Shown here: one piece after another, positions 17,070 to 25,208 of the stretch | How positions within the stretch are numbered: the stretch's first letter is position 1 | Layout of the letters: every line of letters begins with the position of its first letter | Made by a program: the position numbers and the translations under genes | Assembly: GCF_015776785.2 (NCBI RefSeq) | Contig: NZ_LFMD02000002.1 | Coordinates: 2,142,768 to 2,206,767, forward strand | Source of the DNA: Kitasatospora sp. SUK 42 | GTDB taxonomy: Bacteria > Actinomycetota > Actinomycetes > Streptomycetales > Streptomycetaceae | Reading direction: 5' to 3' | Length of the DNA: 64,000 nucleotides | Notes under the pieces: model-generated | What the model was told of the DNA's origin: nothing | The model's input: only the letters and a program-made list of their open reading frames with translations | Databases searched by the model: none

Positions 17070-18287
17070 TCAGGTCGGGTCGGCGGCCAGACGGACGTCG
17101 GCCGGTTCGGCCGGGGCCTCCCGCTGCGGCCAGCGGATCCGGGTCGCGCAGAGCGAGACGATCGCGGCCGAGGCGGCGACCGCGGCCATGCCCCAGACCA
17201 GGCTGGTGGCACCGGCGATGAAGCCGATCACGGCGGGGCCGGCGAGCAGGCCGGTGGTGCCCATCGCGGCGACCAGGGAGAGCGCGTCGGAGCCCTGCCG
17301 GGCGGCGGCCACGTAGACGCACGGGGTCACCGCGGCCACGCCCAGGCCGACGCAGGCGAAGCCGAGCAGGGTCGGCACCACGCCGCCGACCAGCAGGGCG
17401 AGGGCGAGACCGAGCCCGGCCAGCAGGCTGCCGACGCGTACGAGCCTGCCGTCACCGAAGCGGGTGCGCCAGCCGTCGGCGAAGATCCGGGCGCAGACCA
17501 TCATCACCGAGACCACGGCGATGCCCATCGGGGCGAGCCCGCCGCCCGCGTGCACCACGTCCTTGAGGTAGAGCGCCGACCAGTCGTTCATGGCGCCCTC
17601 GGTGACGGTGCCGAAGACCATGGCCAGGCCCATCCAGAGCGTCGCCACGGCCGGCAGGGCGAAGCCCTTGCGCTCCTTCTTCTCCGCCGACGAGGCGGCC
17701 TCGTCCTGCTGCGGCCCGTCCGCGAGCAGCCCCGGCCGGGCGGCCACCACCAGCACCGCGAGCAGCAGCGCGGCCAGCCCGAAGTGCGCCGCGAGGGTGC
17801 CGGTGAAGGCGTTGACGCCCGAGGCCAGCAGGGCGGCCAGCAGAGAGCCGGCGCTGAAGGTGGCGTGCAGCCGGGACATCGTGGTCCGCTCGAACCGCGC
17901 CTCCAGGGCGGCGCCCTGGGCGTTCATCGCGACGTTCAGGGCGCCGACCGCGACACCGTCGCAGAACAGCACCAGCAGGGTGACCGGGTAGTTCGGCACC
18001 ACCGACAGCGCGAGCAGGATCACCCCGAGCGCGAGCGCGGACACCACCGAGAGCAGCCGGGAGCCCAGCCGCCGCATCAGCACGGCCACCAGGGGGAAGG
18101 ACACCGCCGCGCCGATACCGCAGGTCATCAGCAGCAGCCCGATCTGGGCCTCGCCCAGGTCGAGCCGCGCCTTGAGCGCGGGCACCTGGGAGACCCAGGT
18201 CGCGTACTGGAATCCGAGGACGAAGAACAGTGCGCCGATGGCCACTTGGGACCGGCGGAACTCGTCGCGAACGGGGGACATGTGCAT
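17070..18287 (-). CDS. MFS transporter, last gene of the PhyH/DUF6271 cassette
   Basis: A polytopic protein of 405 residues with about twelve membrane segments. It begins FRRSQVAIGALFFVLGFQYATWVSQVPALKARL, here in part, typical of the FucP/YbjJ-like MFS branch, and has a central charged loop (AASSAEKKERKG). The ATG at 18287 shares its A with the TGA of the acetyltransferase gene (TGATG), so translation is coupled; a second ATG lies at 18281. Its place at the end of the cassette suggests export of the product or uptake of a precursor. Confidence 0.87.
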   Translation of the reverse strand: MHMSPVRDEFRRSQVAIGALFFVLGFQYATWVSQVPALKARLDLGEAQIGLLLMTCGIGAAVSFPLVAVLMRRLGSRLLSVVSALALGVILLALSVVPNYPVTLLVLFCDGVAVGALNVAMNAQGAALEARFERTTMSRLHATFSAGSLLAALLASGVNAFTGTLAAHFGLAALLLAVLVVAARPGLLADGPQQDEAASSAEKKERKGFALPAVATLWMGLAMVFGTVTEGAMNDWSALYLKDVVHAGGGLAPMGIAVVSVMMVCARIFADGWRTRFGDGRLVRVGSLLAGLGLALALLVGGVVPTLLGFACVGLGVAAVTPCVYVAAARQGSDALSLVAAMGTTGLLAGPAVIGFIAGATSLVWGMAAVAASAAIVSLCATRIRWPQREAPAEPADVRLAADPT

Positions 18288-18868
18288 CAGCCCACTTCGG
18301 CTCTGGGTGGGGACCCGGGGATCGGGTCGGTGGAGTGCGGCAGCGGCCAGGCCGGAACGGGGTCGGCCGGGACGGGGTCCAGGGGCATCGCCATGTAGAT
18401 CGCGCGGGAGCCGTAGCTCTCCGGCAGGGCGACCTCGGGCCGGGCCCGGTAGCCGAGCGGGTTCCACAGCACGTGCGAACCGCGCACCGCGACCAGGGAG
18501 AGCGTCCGGTAGCCGGCCGCCCGGGCGGTGCCCTCCAGGTGCCGCAGCATCCGGTGGGACAGGCCCCGGCCGCGCAGCTCCTCCGCGATCACCACGTCGT
18601 GGGCGTGCAGGTTGTCCGCCCGTACGCCGCCCTCCTCGGCCAGGCTGAGGTCCGGGCAGCGGAACAGCGGGTACGGCAGGGCGAGCAGGTAGCCGCCGCA
18701 GCGGCCCTCGTGCTCCAGCACGAAGCAGGTCGAGGGCGAGGCCCGGTGCCGGGAGCGCAGCGCCTCGCGGCCCTCGGACAGGCCGCTCGCGGCGTAGGCG
18801 CGCTCCTCCAGCGCGACCACGGCGTCCCAGTCCTCCTCCCGGAGCAGCCGGATGCGGGTGTCGGTCAT
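18287..18868 (-). CDS. GNAT family N-acetyltransferase in the PhyH/DUF6271 cassette
   Basis: The 193-residue protein is a single GNAT domain. Acetyl-CoA motif A is near residue 103 (VIAEELRGRGLSHRML), after a beta4 strand carrying HAHDVV, and the C-terminal half holds SHVLWNPLGYR. The last 25 residues are proline-rich and probably disordered. ATGA overlap with the upstream decarboxylase gene (18865-18868) and TGATG overlap with the MFS gene show tight coupling. A likely role is acylation of an amine made by the decarboxylase, either as a biosynthetic step or as self-protection. The acceptor is unknown. Confidence 0.85.
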   Translation of the reverse strand: MTDTRIRLLREEDWDAVVALEERAYAASGLSEGREALRSRHRASPSTCFVLEHEGRCGGYLLALPYPLFRCPDLSLAEEGGVRADNLHAHDVVIAEELRGRGLSHRMLRHLEGTARAAGYRTLSLVAVRGSHVLWNPLGYRARPEVALPESYGSRAIYMAMPLDPVPADPVPAWPLPHSTDPIPGSPPRAEVG

Positions 18869-20211
18869 GCGGCGCCTCCGTCCGTGCCGCCGCCGACGCA
18901 GGTGTACGGCAGCGGCGCGAAGCCGTTGAACCCGCGGGTCGCGTAGGCCGTGGCGTACGCGCCGCAGGAGTGGATCCAGACCGGGTCGCCCGAGGCGAGC
19001 GCGCGCGGCACCCGCACCCGGCCACCGTCCTGCCCGTACGCGTCGTCGCTGTCACACGTCGGACCGGCCACCACCGCGTTGACGAACTGCCCGCCCGGAT
19101 GGGTCGGGAACTCCAGCCGGTACTGCAACTGGTCCATCTCGTACAGACCGTTGAACTTCCCGCAGCTCAGATAGAGCCAGTCCTCACCCGTGCCGTCCAG
19201 ACGGTGACGCGAGGAGAGCCGGGCGACATGGGCGCGGATCGCACCGTGGTCGGCGACCAGGTGACGCCCGGGCTCCACCAGGAACTCCAGCGGGGCCCCG
19301 TTGACCGCGCGCAACCGCTCCATCCCCTCACGGATCACCGCGAACATCTTGTCCAACGGCGGCTCCAGCGCACGGCCCAGCCGGTCCAGCACCCCGAGCG
19401 CGGGCAGGCCGCCGCCGAGGTTGATCCGCTCCGGGGTGATGCCACGCCAGTTGAGCGCCTCCAGCACCGCGGCCAGAGCATCGATCGCCGCACCCCACGC
19501 CTCGGCGGTCATCTGCTGCGAACCGACGTGCACCGACAAGCCGGAGGGCACCAGCCCCGCGGCGCGGGCGGCGCCGAGCACCCGCACCGCGTCCTCGGGC
19601 GAGCACCCGAACTTGTGGCTCAAGCCCCACAACGCACCCTCACCGGTGGTCGCGAGACGGCAGAACACCCGGGAGCCGGGGGCGTGTTCGGTGATCGCCG
19701 CGACGTCCTCCAGACTGTCGGTGGCGAACTCGCGCACCCCCAGCCGGTAGGCCTCGGCGATGTTGCGATCGGACTTGATGGTGTTGCCGTAGTGGACCAG
19801 CCCGGGCGCCACGCCGGTGCGCAGCGCCTGCTCGATCTCCTGCGGGCTCGCCGCGTCGAACCCGGAACCCAGCCCGGCGAGGTGGGCGAGCACCTCGTCC
19901 ACCGGACAGGCCTTCATCGCGAACCGCACCGCGACGCCGGGCAGTTCCCCACACAGGGCCGCGTACTGACGCCCGATGCCGTCCAGGTCGTAGACGATGG
20001 TGTCCTCGGTGGCGGCCGCGAGCGCGGCACGCAGAGCGCCGTGGTCGTGCTGGTCGGGGCGGGGCGCGCTGTCCGCGTGCTCGGTGGCCGCGGTGGTCGG
20101 GGCGCGGTGGCTGGTCTTCCGGGCGGCCTCGGGCCGCGGGTGGCCCGCCTTCTGGTGCGGGGCCCTGCCGTGGTCGGCCGACGGGCGCGGTTCGGTGGTC
20201 TGAGGTATCAC
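18865..20211 (-). CDS. Type III PLP-dependent decarboxylase (ornithine/DAP decarboxylase family)
   Basis: The 448-residue alanine-racemase-fold enzyme has the PLP lysine in FAMKACP near residue 98, HVGSQ near 228, the phosphate-binding EPGRH near 315 and the catalytic GPTCDSDD near residue 387, which is the ornithine-decarboxylase pattern. It should decarboxylate a basic or diamino acid. The N-terminal 58 residues are His-, Pro- and Gln-rich and look disordered, but the GTG at 20211 has GGGAG 7 bases upstream, so the extension seems real. It lies 19 bases after the DUF6271-like gene. The substrate (ornithine, lysine, arginine, DAP, or a hydroxylated derivative) cannot be fixed. Confidence 0.85.
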   Translation of the reverse strand: MIPQTTEPRPSADHGRAPHQKAGHPRPEAARKTSHRAPTTAATEHADSAPRPDQHDHGALRAALAAATEDTIVYDLDGIGRQYAALCGELPGVAVRFAMKACPVDEVLAHLAGLGSGFDAASPQEIEQALRTGVAPGLVHYGNTIKSDRNIAEAYRLGVREFATDSLEDVAAITEHAPGSRVFCRLATTGEGALWGLSHKFGCSPEDAVRVLGAARAAGLVPSGLSVHVGSQQMTAEAWGAAIDALAAVLEALNWRGITPERINLGGGLPALGVLDRLGRALEPPLDKMFAVIREGMERLRAVNGAPLEFLVEPGRHLVADHGAIRAHVARLSSRHRLDGTGEDWLYLSCGKFNGLYEMDQLQYRLEFPTHPGGQFVNAVVAGPTCDSDDAYGQDGGRVRVPRALASGDPVWIHSCGAYATAYATRGFNGFAPLPYTCVGGGTDGGAA

Positions 20212-20230
20212 GTGTGAACTCCCGGTCCGG

Positions 20231-21544
20231 CTAGCGCGGCAGCCGGTCGGCGGGGGTGGCCTTGCTCGCCCGCACCAGCGGGCCCCACGCGTCGATCAGC
20301 AGTGCGAAGTCCTCGATGTCCGCCTGCGCCTCGTCGAGCAGACGCGTCCGCAGGGACGCCAGGTGGTCGGCGAACTCGGCGTACTTCCCGCCCAGTCGTC
20401 GGTAGCAGCGGTCGAGCTCGGCGAGCCGCCGGTGGTTCTCGGCGCGGTCCGTCGCGGCGCTGCGGCGGGCGGATTCGGCGATCGCCTCGGGCCGGACGCG
20501 GTGCCGCTCGTCGAGCAGGGCCGCGCCGGCCTCCTCCATCTCGGCGTAGACCGGGTGGAGGTAGAGCATGGAGAGCAGGAACTTGGCGTAGCGCTCCTGG
20601 TAGGCGGTGAAGCCGCGGCCGGTACGCCGTTCCGCGGTGTAGTAGTTGACGATGTGCCGGTTGTGCGTCACCCCGGGCAGGGTGGCGTCGTGGACGAGGT
20701 GGTGCAGGAAGTAGTCGCTGCCGATGGTGTCGGTGGCGGGCGGCAGCGGGACGCGCTCGTACACCTCGCGGTCGAGGGCGATGTTGCACATGTCGATCCG
20801 CCAGATGTCGGGCCGGTCGAGCACGGCGCGGTCGCCGGTGAAGGGCTCGCTGCCGGCGCCGACGAAGGACTCGGCGACCAGCTCGCGCCGCTGCTCCTCG
20901 GTGGCCCCGGTGGGCGCCCAGAGCGCGACCACGTCGTGGTAGGCCTCCGGGTCGAGGTCGCGGATCTCCCCGAGGTCGACGGAGAGTTCGCCGATGAAGG
21001 AGGCGCCGACCAGGGCGACCGGCTTGTCGGCGTGCGCCGGGTCCAGGGTGTGCTCGGTGACGGCGGCGGCCGCGTCGGCGGCCTTGAGCCCGATCGTGGC
21101 GAGCTCGTGCTCGATCGGGAACACCGGTTCACCGTCGAGCAGTTGGTAGCGGCTGTCGGAGTCGCGGCGGTGCACCGAGGCGCAGCCGAGCGCGGCGGCG
21201 AGCAGGAAGGCCCGGTTGGTGCAGGCGCCGTAGGAGACGGCGTCGGGCAGCATCAGGTCGAGCAGCTTGTCCGGCCCGGGCAGGTCGGAGCGCTCGATCG
21301 CCTCGCGCAGGAAGGCGCGTTGGTCCTCCTCGTCCAAGTGGTGGACGACCACGCCCTCGGCGGGCGGCAGCGCGGCCAGCGCCTCGGCGTGCCGGGCGCG
21401 ACTGGCGGGGTCGGCGGAGTCCAGCACCAGCAGGTGCACCCGGACGCCGAACCGCCGGGCGGCGTAGGCGGCTTCGGCGCCGATCGCGGTGATGGTGCCG
21501 GCGCACTCGCGGTTAGTGGGCAGGGTCAGGCAGATGTCGCGCAT
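20231..21544 (-). CDS. GT-A-like protein of the PhyH cassette (possibly DUF6271)
   Basis: The 437-residue soluble protein begins ICLTLPTNREC, a nucleotide-sugar-transferase-like first strand, and has HRRDSDSRYQ near residue 125, where DSD could be the metal-binding DxD motif of GT-A enzymes. From memory this family is named DUF6271, but I cannot verify it. It has no membrane segments and a helical C-terminal third rich in Arg and Glu. Its start lies 19 bases inside the end of the PhyH gene, so it is co-translated. It may transfer a sugar or another nucleotide-activated group to the cassette's product. The function is unproven. Confidence 0.72.
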   Translation of the reverse strand: MRDICLTLPTNRECAGTITAIGAEAAYAARRFGVRVHLLVLDSADPASRARHAEALAALPPAEGVVVHHLDEEDQRAFLREAIERSDLPGPDKLLDLMLPDAVSYGACTNRAFLLAAALGCASVHRRDSDSRYQLLDGEPVFPIEHELATIGLKAADAAAAVTEHTLDPAHADKPVALVGASFIGELSVDLGEIRDLDPEAYHDVVALWAPTGATEEQRRELVAESFVGAGSEPFTGDRAVLDRPDIWRIDMCNIALDREVYERVPLPPATDTIGSDYFLHHLVHDATLPGVTHNRHIVNYYTAERRTGRGFTAYQERYAKFLLSMLYLHPVYAEMEEAGAALLDERHRVRPEAIAESARRSAATDRAENHRRLAELDRCYRRLGGKYAEFADHLASLRTRLLDEAQADIEDFALLIDAWGPLVRASKATPADRLPR

Positions 21545-22644
21545 TCCGGCTCCCCCGTCGACTCCGGCTGCTCCTGCGTCTCTTCCCGGACGTGGCCGTT
21601 CCAGGACCGCAGGCCGAGCAACTTCTCCCCCAGCTCGGTCAGTTCGGCGGGCCCGTAGCGCAGCGCCTCGGGCTTCTCGGCGTCCCCGACCAGGGTGCGG
21701 TTCCAGTCCGGGGTGCCGAGGGTGCGCCAGGATTCGACCCGGGAGCGGCGCAGCGGCTCGGACTCCTCCAGGGCGGGCATCATGGACAGGTACTGCACGG
21801 CGCGCACCCCGTTCTCGGAGGTGTTGCGGGCGACGCCGTGGGCGAGCAGACCGTTCCAGATCAGCAGGTCGCCGGCCTTCAACTCGGGCCGGACCACCGG
21901 GAACTCCGTACGGTCGACGTCCGGGCGGATCGGGTCGCGGCCGGCGGGCTGGGCGGCCTGCCACTCGTTGTAGCGCCGGAACAGCTCCGGGTTGCACTGG
22001 AAGCCGCCGTGGTCGGGCGCGGTGTCGTTGAGCGCGATGATGCCCTGGACGCGCTGCGGCAGCATGCCCTGGGTGGTGTCGACGTCCCAGTGCAGTTCGA
22101 TGTCGAAGCCCTTGTCGGTGGGCTCGATGAGCGCGCGGTCGCGGTTGCGGACGTTCGGCGGGTTGAGGTTGAGGCGGTCGAGGGTGACCCAGAGCTCCTC
22201 GCTGTCCCAGACGTCGACGAAGGCGTCGTAGACGCGCTGCGCCTGGCGGCTGTCCCAGATGAGCTGGTGGTGGTAGGCCTCGACGAAGCCGTAGATGTGC
22301 AGGTGCTGGTCGAGTTCGTCGCGGTAGTCGCGCTCGCGGTACCAGTCCTCCGGGCGGTCGGGCGACAGTCCCTGGAAGTCCCAGGTGAAGTCGAGCAGGC
22401 GCCGGGCGGCCTCGGCCGGGATCGCCTGCTTCACCACGACGTAGCCGTAGGTCTGCCAGAACGCGAAGTCCTCCTCGGAGAGCACCCGCAGGGGGAGCCG
22501 CTTGCGCACTTCGCGCAGCGCCGTGCGGGCCAGGTAGCTCTCGGTGTCCGCGCTGAAGTAGGGGCGCTCGGTGGCGGCCCGGTACAGGTATTCCTCGGCG
22601 GGCCCGTCGGGGAGTGCGTCGGGGTGTTCGTCAGGGCTCGGCAT
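21526..22644 (-). CDS. Phytanoyl-CoA dioxygenase-family oxygenase, first gene of the cassette
   Basis: The 372-residue Fe(II)/2-oxoglutarate oxygenase has FWQTYGYVVVKQAIP near residue 63, the HxD pair in ELHWDVDTTQG near residue 184 and the distal His in GLLAHGVARN near residue 269, followed by Arg in NGVRAVQYLS. It is about 100 residues longer than the PhyH enzyme of the NRPS operon and only distantly similar, so it is not a duplicate. It probably hydroxylates an amino-acid-like substrate. The next gene overlaps its end by 19 bases. The promoter should lie in the 22650-22920 region, which contains a TTGACA on this strand and the DasR-like palindrome. Confidence 0.85.
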   Translation of the reverse strand: MPSPDEHPDALPDGPAEEYLYRAATERPYFSADTESYLARTALREVRKRLPLRVLSEEDFAFWQTYGYVVVKQAIPAEAARRLLDFTWDFQGLSPDRPEDWYRERDYRDELDQHLHIYGFVEAYHHQLIWDSRQAQRVYDAFVDVWDSEELWVTLDRLNLNPPNVRNRDRALIEPTDKGFDIELHWDVDTTQGMLPQRVQGIIALNDTAPDHGGFQCNPELFRRYNEWQAAQPAGRDPIRPDVDRTEFPVVRPELKAGDLLIWNGLLAHGVARNTSENGVRAVQYLSMMPALEESEPLRRSRVESWRTLGTPDWNRTLVGDAEKPEALRYGPAELTELGEKLLGLRSWNGHVREETQEQPESTGEPECATSA

Positions 22645-22889
22645 GGGCGGTCACTCCATGGTTCGTAGTCGACTCAGCGCGTCCTGGGGCGCTCGGTGCG
22701 GACACGGCGGATCGGCGGCCGGTCGTCGGCCGCGTGGGGAATTCGGAGCGCGGATGCGGTCCCGTCCGCATGCGCTCCTTCTCGCCCCTGCCCCCGAGCA
22801 CGGAACAGCACCACGTCAGGGGGTCAACTCACCCGCCTGGCAAGGCCACTCACCCAGCATCAGCCATTGGCGAACCGCGCTCCCCATAC
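22645..22889. other. Upstream region of the PhyH/DUF6271 cassette
   Basis: About 245 bases between the PhyH start and the palindrome. I find no convincing gene, only short open frames without a supported ribosome-binding site. If transcription of the cassette starts at the minus-strand TTGACA at 22912-22917, this would be a long 5' leader; a second start nearer the gene is equally possible. Confidence 0.4.
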
Positions 22890-22905
22890 GTTGGACTAGA
22901 CCAAC
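22890..22905. promoter_or_regulatory. DasR-like (GntR/HutC) palindrome
   Basis: GTTGGACTAGACCAAC is symmetric at 14 of 16 positions and shares the TGG-CTAGACCA core with the published DasR-responsive element ACTGGTCTAGACCACT. It lies midway between the divergent PhyH and FUSC genes and directly follows a minus-strand TTGACA (22912-22917), so binding could block initiation toward the cassette. Another HutC-type regulator is an equally good candidate. Confidence 0.55.
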
Positions 22906-22981
22906 TAATGGTGTCAACCCTTTCCGGCTGGTTACCGATTGGGAAATCAGCGCAGCTCACAACGCCTTCCAGGCTTCGCTT

Positions 22982-23034
22982 TATGTTTCGGAGACTGACA
23001 TAAGCACGGGTATGTTTCGAGAATTGACATAAGC
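22982..23034. repeat. Two copies of a 24-bp AT-rich dyad, candidate operator
   Basis: The copies at 22982-23005 and 23011-23034 both start TATGTTTCG and end TGACATAAGC, 29 bases apart centre to centre. Each has dyad symmetry, TATGT-N11-ACATA. The base composition is far more AT-rich than the surroundings. The arrangement suggests cooperative binding of a regulator between the divergent PhyH cassette and the FUSC gene. Confidence 0.6.
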
Positions 23035-23038
23035 GCGA

Positions 23039-23069
23039 GAGGCGGCTCACGGGTTGAACCCGCCGCCTC
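23039..23069. terminator. GC-rich hairpin in the divergent region
   Basis: The arms GAGGCGG and CCGCCTC flank an inner CGGGTT/AACCCG dyad, forming a long bulged hairpin directly after the second 24-bp repeat. It resembles a terminator, but there is no gene ending here. It may end a short unannotated transcript or shape the operator region. Confidence 0.4.
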
Positions 23070-23153
23070 GGCGCCCCGTTACACCCGGCCCCGCGGCGCC
23101 CGCGCACGGTCGACGCCGAGCCCTCGCCGCCCGCCCGCCGGTAGCTTGGGACT

Positions 23154-25091
23154 GTGGCACGCACCCGGCTCGCCCCTCCTCCCTGGCTGACCGAGGGCCT
23201 GCGGCCCCGGAACGCGCCGATCCCCTGGGCCGCGGTCGCCCGCGCCTCGGTGGCGCTCGCCGCCCCGCTCGCGGTCGGTACCGCCGTCGGGCGGCCCGGC
23301 GACGCCGCGCTGGTCTCGATCGGCGCGCTGTCCGGCGTCATCGGCGACACCGCCGACGCCTACCGGATGCGGGTGTTCAACATCGCCGTGCCGCAACTGT
23401 TCGGCGCCCTCGGCGTGCTGCTGGGCGCCCAGGCGCACGGCGCCGGCTGGACGGCCGTCGCGGTGCTGACCGTGGTCGCGCTGGTCTCCGGCATGATCTC
23501 CTCGATCGGAGCCGTCGCCTCCGTCTCCGGACTGCTCCTGCTGCTCAACGCCGTGATCGGGGCCGGACTTCCGCTCCCCTCGCCCTGGTGGCTGCCGCCC
23601 GCGCTGCTGCTGCTCGGCGGCCTGCTGGTGCTCGCCCTCACCCTGCTCGCCTGGCCGCTGCGCGGCGGCACCCCCGAACGCACGGTCGTCGCCGACACCT
23701 ACCGGTCGGCCGCCGAACTGCTGGAGGCCACCGGCTCCGCCGCGTACGAGGGCAGGCGCCGGGCGCTCACCCAGTCGCTCAACCACTCCTACGACCTGCT
23801 GCTCGCCCGCCGCGCCCGCCGACACGGCCGCTCCGCCACCCTCGCCCGGCTGCTCGCCCAGCTCAACGCGCTGGTCCCGGTGGTCGAGGGCGCCTCGGCC
23901 GTCCAGTTCCGCCCGCCCGAGTACGGCCCGCTGCCACCCGCCTACCCGGCCGCGGTCCGAGCCCTCGCCGAAGCCGTCGAACAGGGCCGCACCGGCCCCG
24001 CCCCACCACCCGACCTGCCCGAACCGGTCGGCCCCTCCACCCGCGCGCTGGCCCAGGCGATCGGGCACGCCTCCGTCGTCGTGCACGAGGTCGCGCCGGA
24101 CCCGTACGCCGTCGACGACCGGCTCGGCCGCCCCGCCGGCCTGGAGATCCGCGCCCGGCGGGCCGCCCGCGCGCTGCTGCTCTCCGGCGCCTCCTGGCGC
24201 TACGGGCTGCGGCTCGCGCTGTGCATCGGGCTGGCGCAGGTGCTGGTCTCGGTGATCGCGGTGCCCCGCTCGTACTGGGTGGCACTGACCGTCACCTTCG
24301 TGATGAAGCCCGACTTCGGCTCGGTGTTCTCCCGCGCCGTGCTGCGCGCGCTCGGCACCGCCGGCGGGCTGCTGATCGCCGTGCCGGTGCTCGCCGAGGT
24401 GCCGCACGGCTGGTGGGACGTACCGGTGATGGCCGCCCTGGCCATGCTGATCCCCGCGCTGTCGGTCAAGGGGTACGCCTTCCAGACCGCCGCCATCACC
24501 CCCGTGATCCTGCTGCTCTCCGACCTGCTCAACCACCAGGGCTTCCGCCTGGTGCTGCCCCGGCTCTACGACTCACTGATCGGCTGCGGCATCTCGCTGC
24601 TGGTCGGCTACCTGCTGTGGCCGGAGTCCTGGCACACCCGGATCGGCGACCGGCTGGCCGACGCCGTCCAGGACACCGCCGCGTACGTGTCGCTGGCCTT
24701 CACCACCGCCCCCGGGCGGGACGAACCGGGCCGGGCCCGCCACCGGCGGCGGCTCTACCGGGACCTGTCCACGGTGCGCAGCGAGTTCCAGCGGGCGCTC
24801 ACCGAGCCGCCGCCGGTCGGCGCCCGGGCCGAGGCCTGGTGGCCGCTGGTGATCGCGGTCGAGCGGATCGTCGACACCACCACCGCCGCCCGGGTGCGGG
24901 TCGAGCACGGCGCGCCCGTACCGACCACGGCCGAGGTCGCCACCGTCGCCCGGGAGCTGGCCGACCTGGCCGAGGCGCTGCGCACCGGCGCGGCGCTGCC
25001 GGAGGCCGACCCGGACGCACTGTCGCCGAACTGCGCGCTGGCCCGGCTGCACCACGAGGTGCACGCGGCGCGGGCCCTGGCGGCCTCGTGA
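23154..25091 (+). CDS. FUSC family (fusaric acid resistance-like) membrane protein
   Basis: The 645-residue protein has two blocks of membrane segments: residues about 20-170, then 345-500 after a soluble helical region of roughly 165 residues. The second block contains RSYWVALTVTFVMKPDFGSVFSRAVLRALGT in part, the FUSC/YccS signature of an aromatic-acid-efflux-type transporter. The C-terminal 140 residues are soluble and helical. GTG at 23154 lies 6 bases after a TAGCTT -10 box (23142-23147), so the mRNA is probably leaderless. It is divergent from the PhyH cassette and may share its control region. Confidence 0.83.
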   Translation: MARTRLAPPPWLTEGLRPRNAPIPWAAVARASVALAAPLAVGTAVGRPGDAALVSIGALSGVIGDTADAYRMRVFNIAVPQLFGALGVLLGAQAHGAGWTAVAVLTVVALVSGMISSIGAVASVSGLLLLLNAVIGAGLPLPSPWWLPPALLLLGGLLVLALTLLAWPLRGGTPERTVVADTYRSAAELLEATGSAAYEGRRRALTQSLNHSYDLLLARRARRHGRSATLARLLAQLNALVPVVEGASAVQFRPPEYGPLPPAYPAAVRALAEAVEQGRTGPAPPPDLPEPVGPSTRALAQAIGHASVVVHEVAPDPYAVDDRLGRPAGLEIRARRAARALLLSGASWRYGLRLALCIGLAQVLVSVIAVPRSYWVALTVTFVMKPDFGSVFSRAVLRALGTAGGLLIAVPVLAEVPHGWWDVPVMAALAMLIPALSVKGYAFQTAAITPVILLLSDLLNHQGFRLVLPRLYDSLIGCGISLLVGYLLWPESWHTRIGDRLADAVQDTAAYVSLAFTTAPGRDEPGRARHRRRLYRDLSTVRSEFQRALTEPPPVGARAEAWWPLVIAVERIVDTTTAARVRVEHGAPVPTTAEVATVARELADLAEALRTGAALPEADPDALSPNCALARLHHEVHAARALAAS

Positions 25092-25135
25092 TCCCTGGTG
25101 ACCCCTGGTCGTGGCCGGTCAGGCGGTCGTGACCT

Positions 25136-25208
25136 GTCGCGGCCGGTGGGTCGGCGGGTAGGCGGGTCGCGGCCGATGGGTCCGCGGGTCGCGGCCGGCC
25201 GGTCGCGG
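25136..25208 (+). repeat. Short irregular GTCGCGGCCG repeats
   Basis: GTCGCGGCCG occurs at 25136, 25166 and 25188, with a partial copy at 25202, in the 117-base convergent gap between the FUSC gene and the amidase gene. Spacings are unequal (30, 22 and 14 bases). This looks like local slippage or expansion rather than a binding array. Confidence 0.5.

Noticed and set aside
21526..22644. The two PhyH-type oxygenases as a recent duplication
   Set aside because: They differ by about 100 residues in length and share only family motifs (HxD and the distal His), so they are distant paralogues.
23154..25091. Long minus-strand frame opposite the FUSC gene
   Set aside because: The product is Gly/Gln/Asp-rich without domains; the plus strand encodes clear membrane segments and the FUSC signature.
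25136..25208. GTCGCGGCCG repeats as a CRISPR or operator array
   Set aside because: The copies are short, unequally spaced and lie between convergent gene ends. There are no spacers of constant length and no cas genes.
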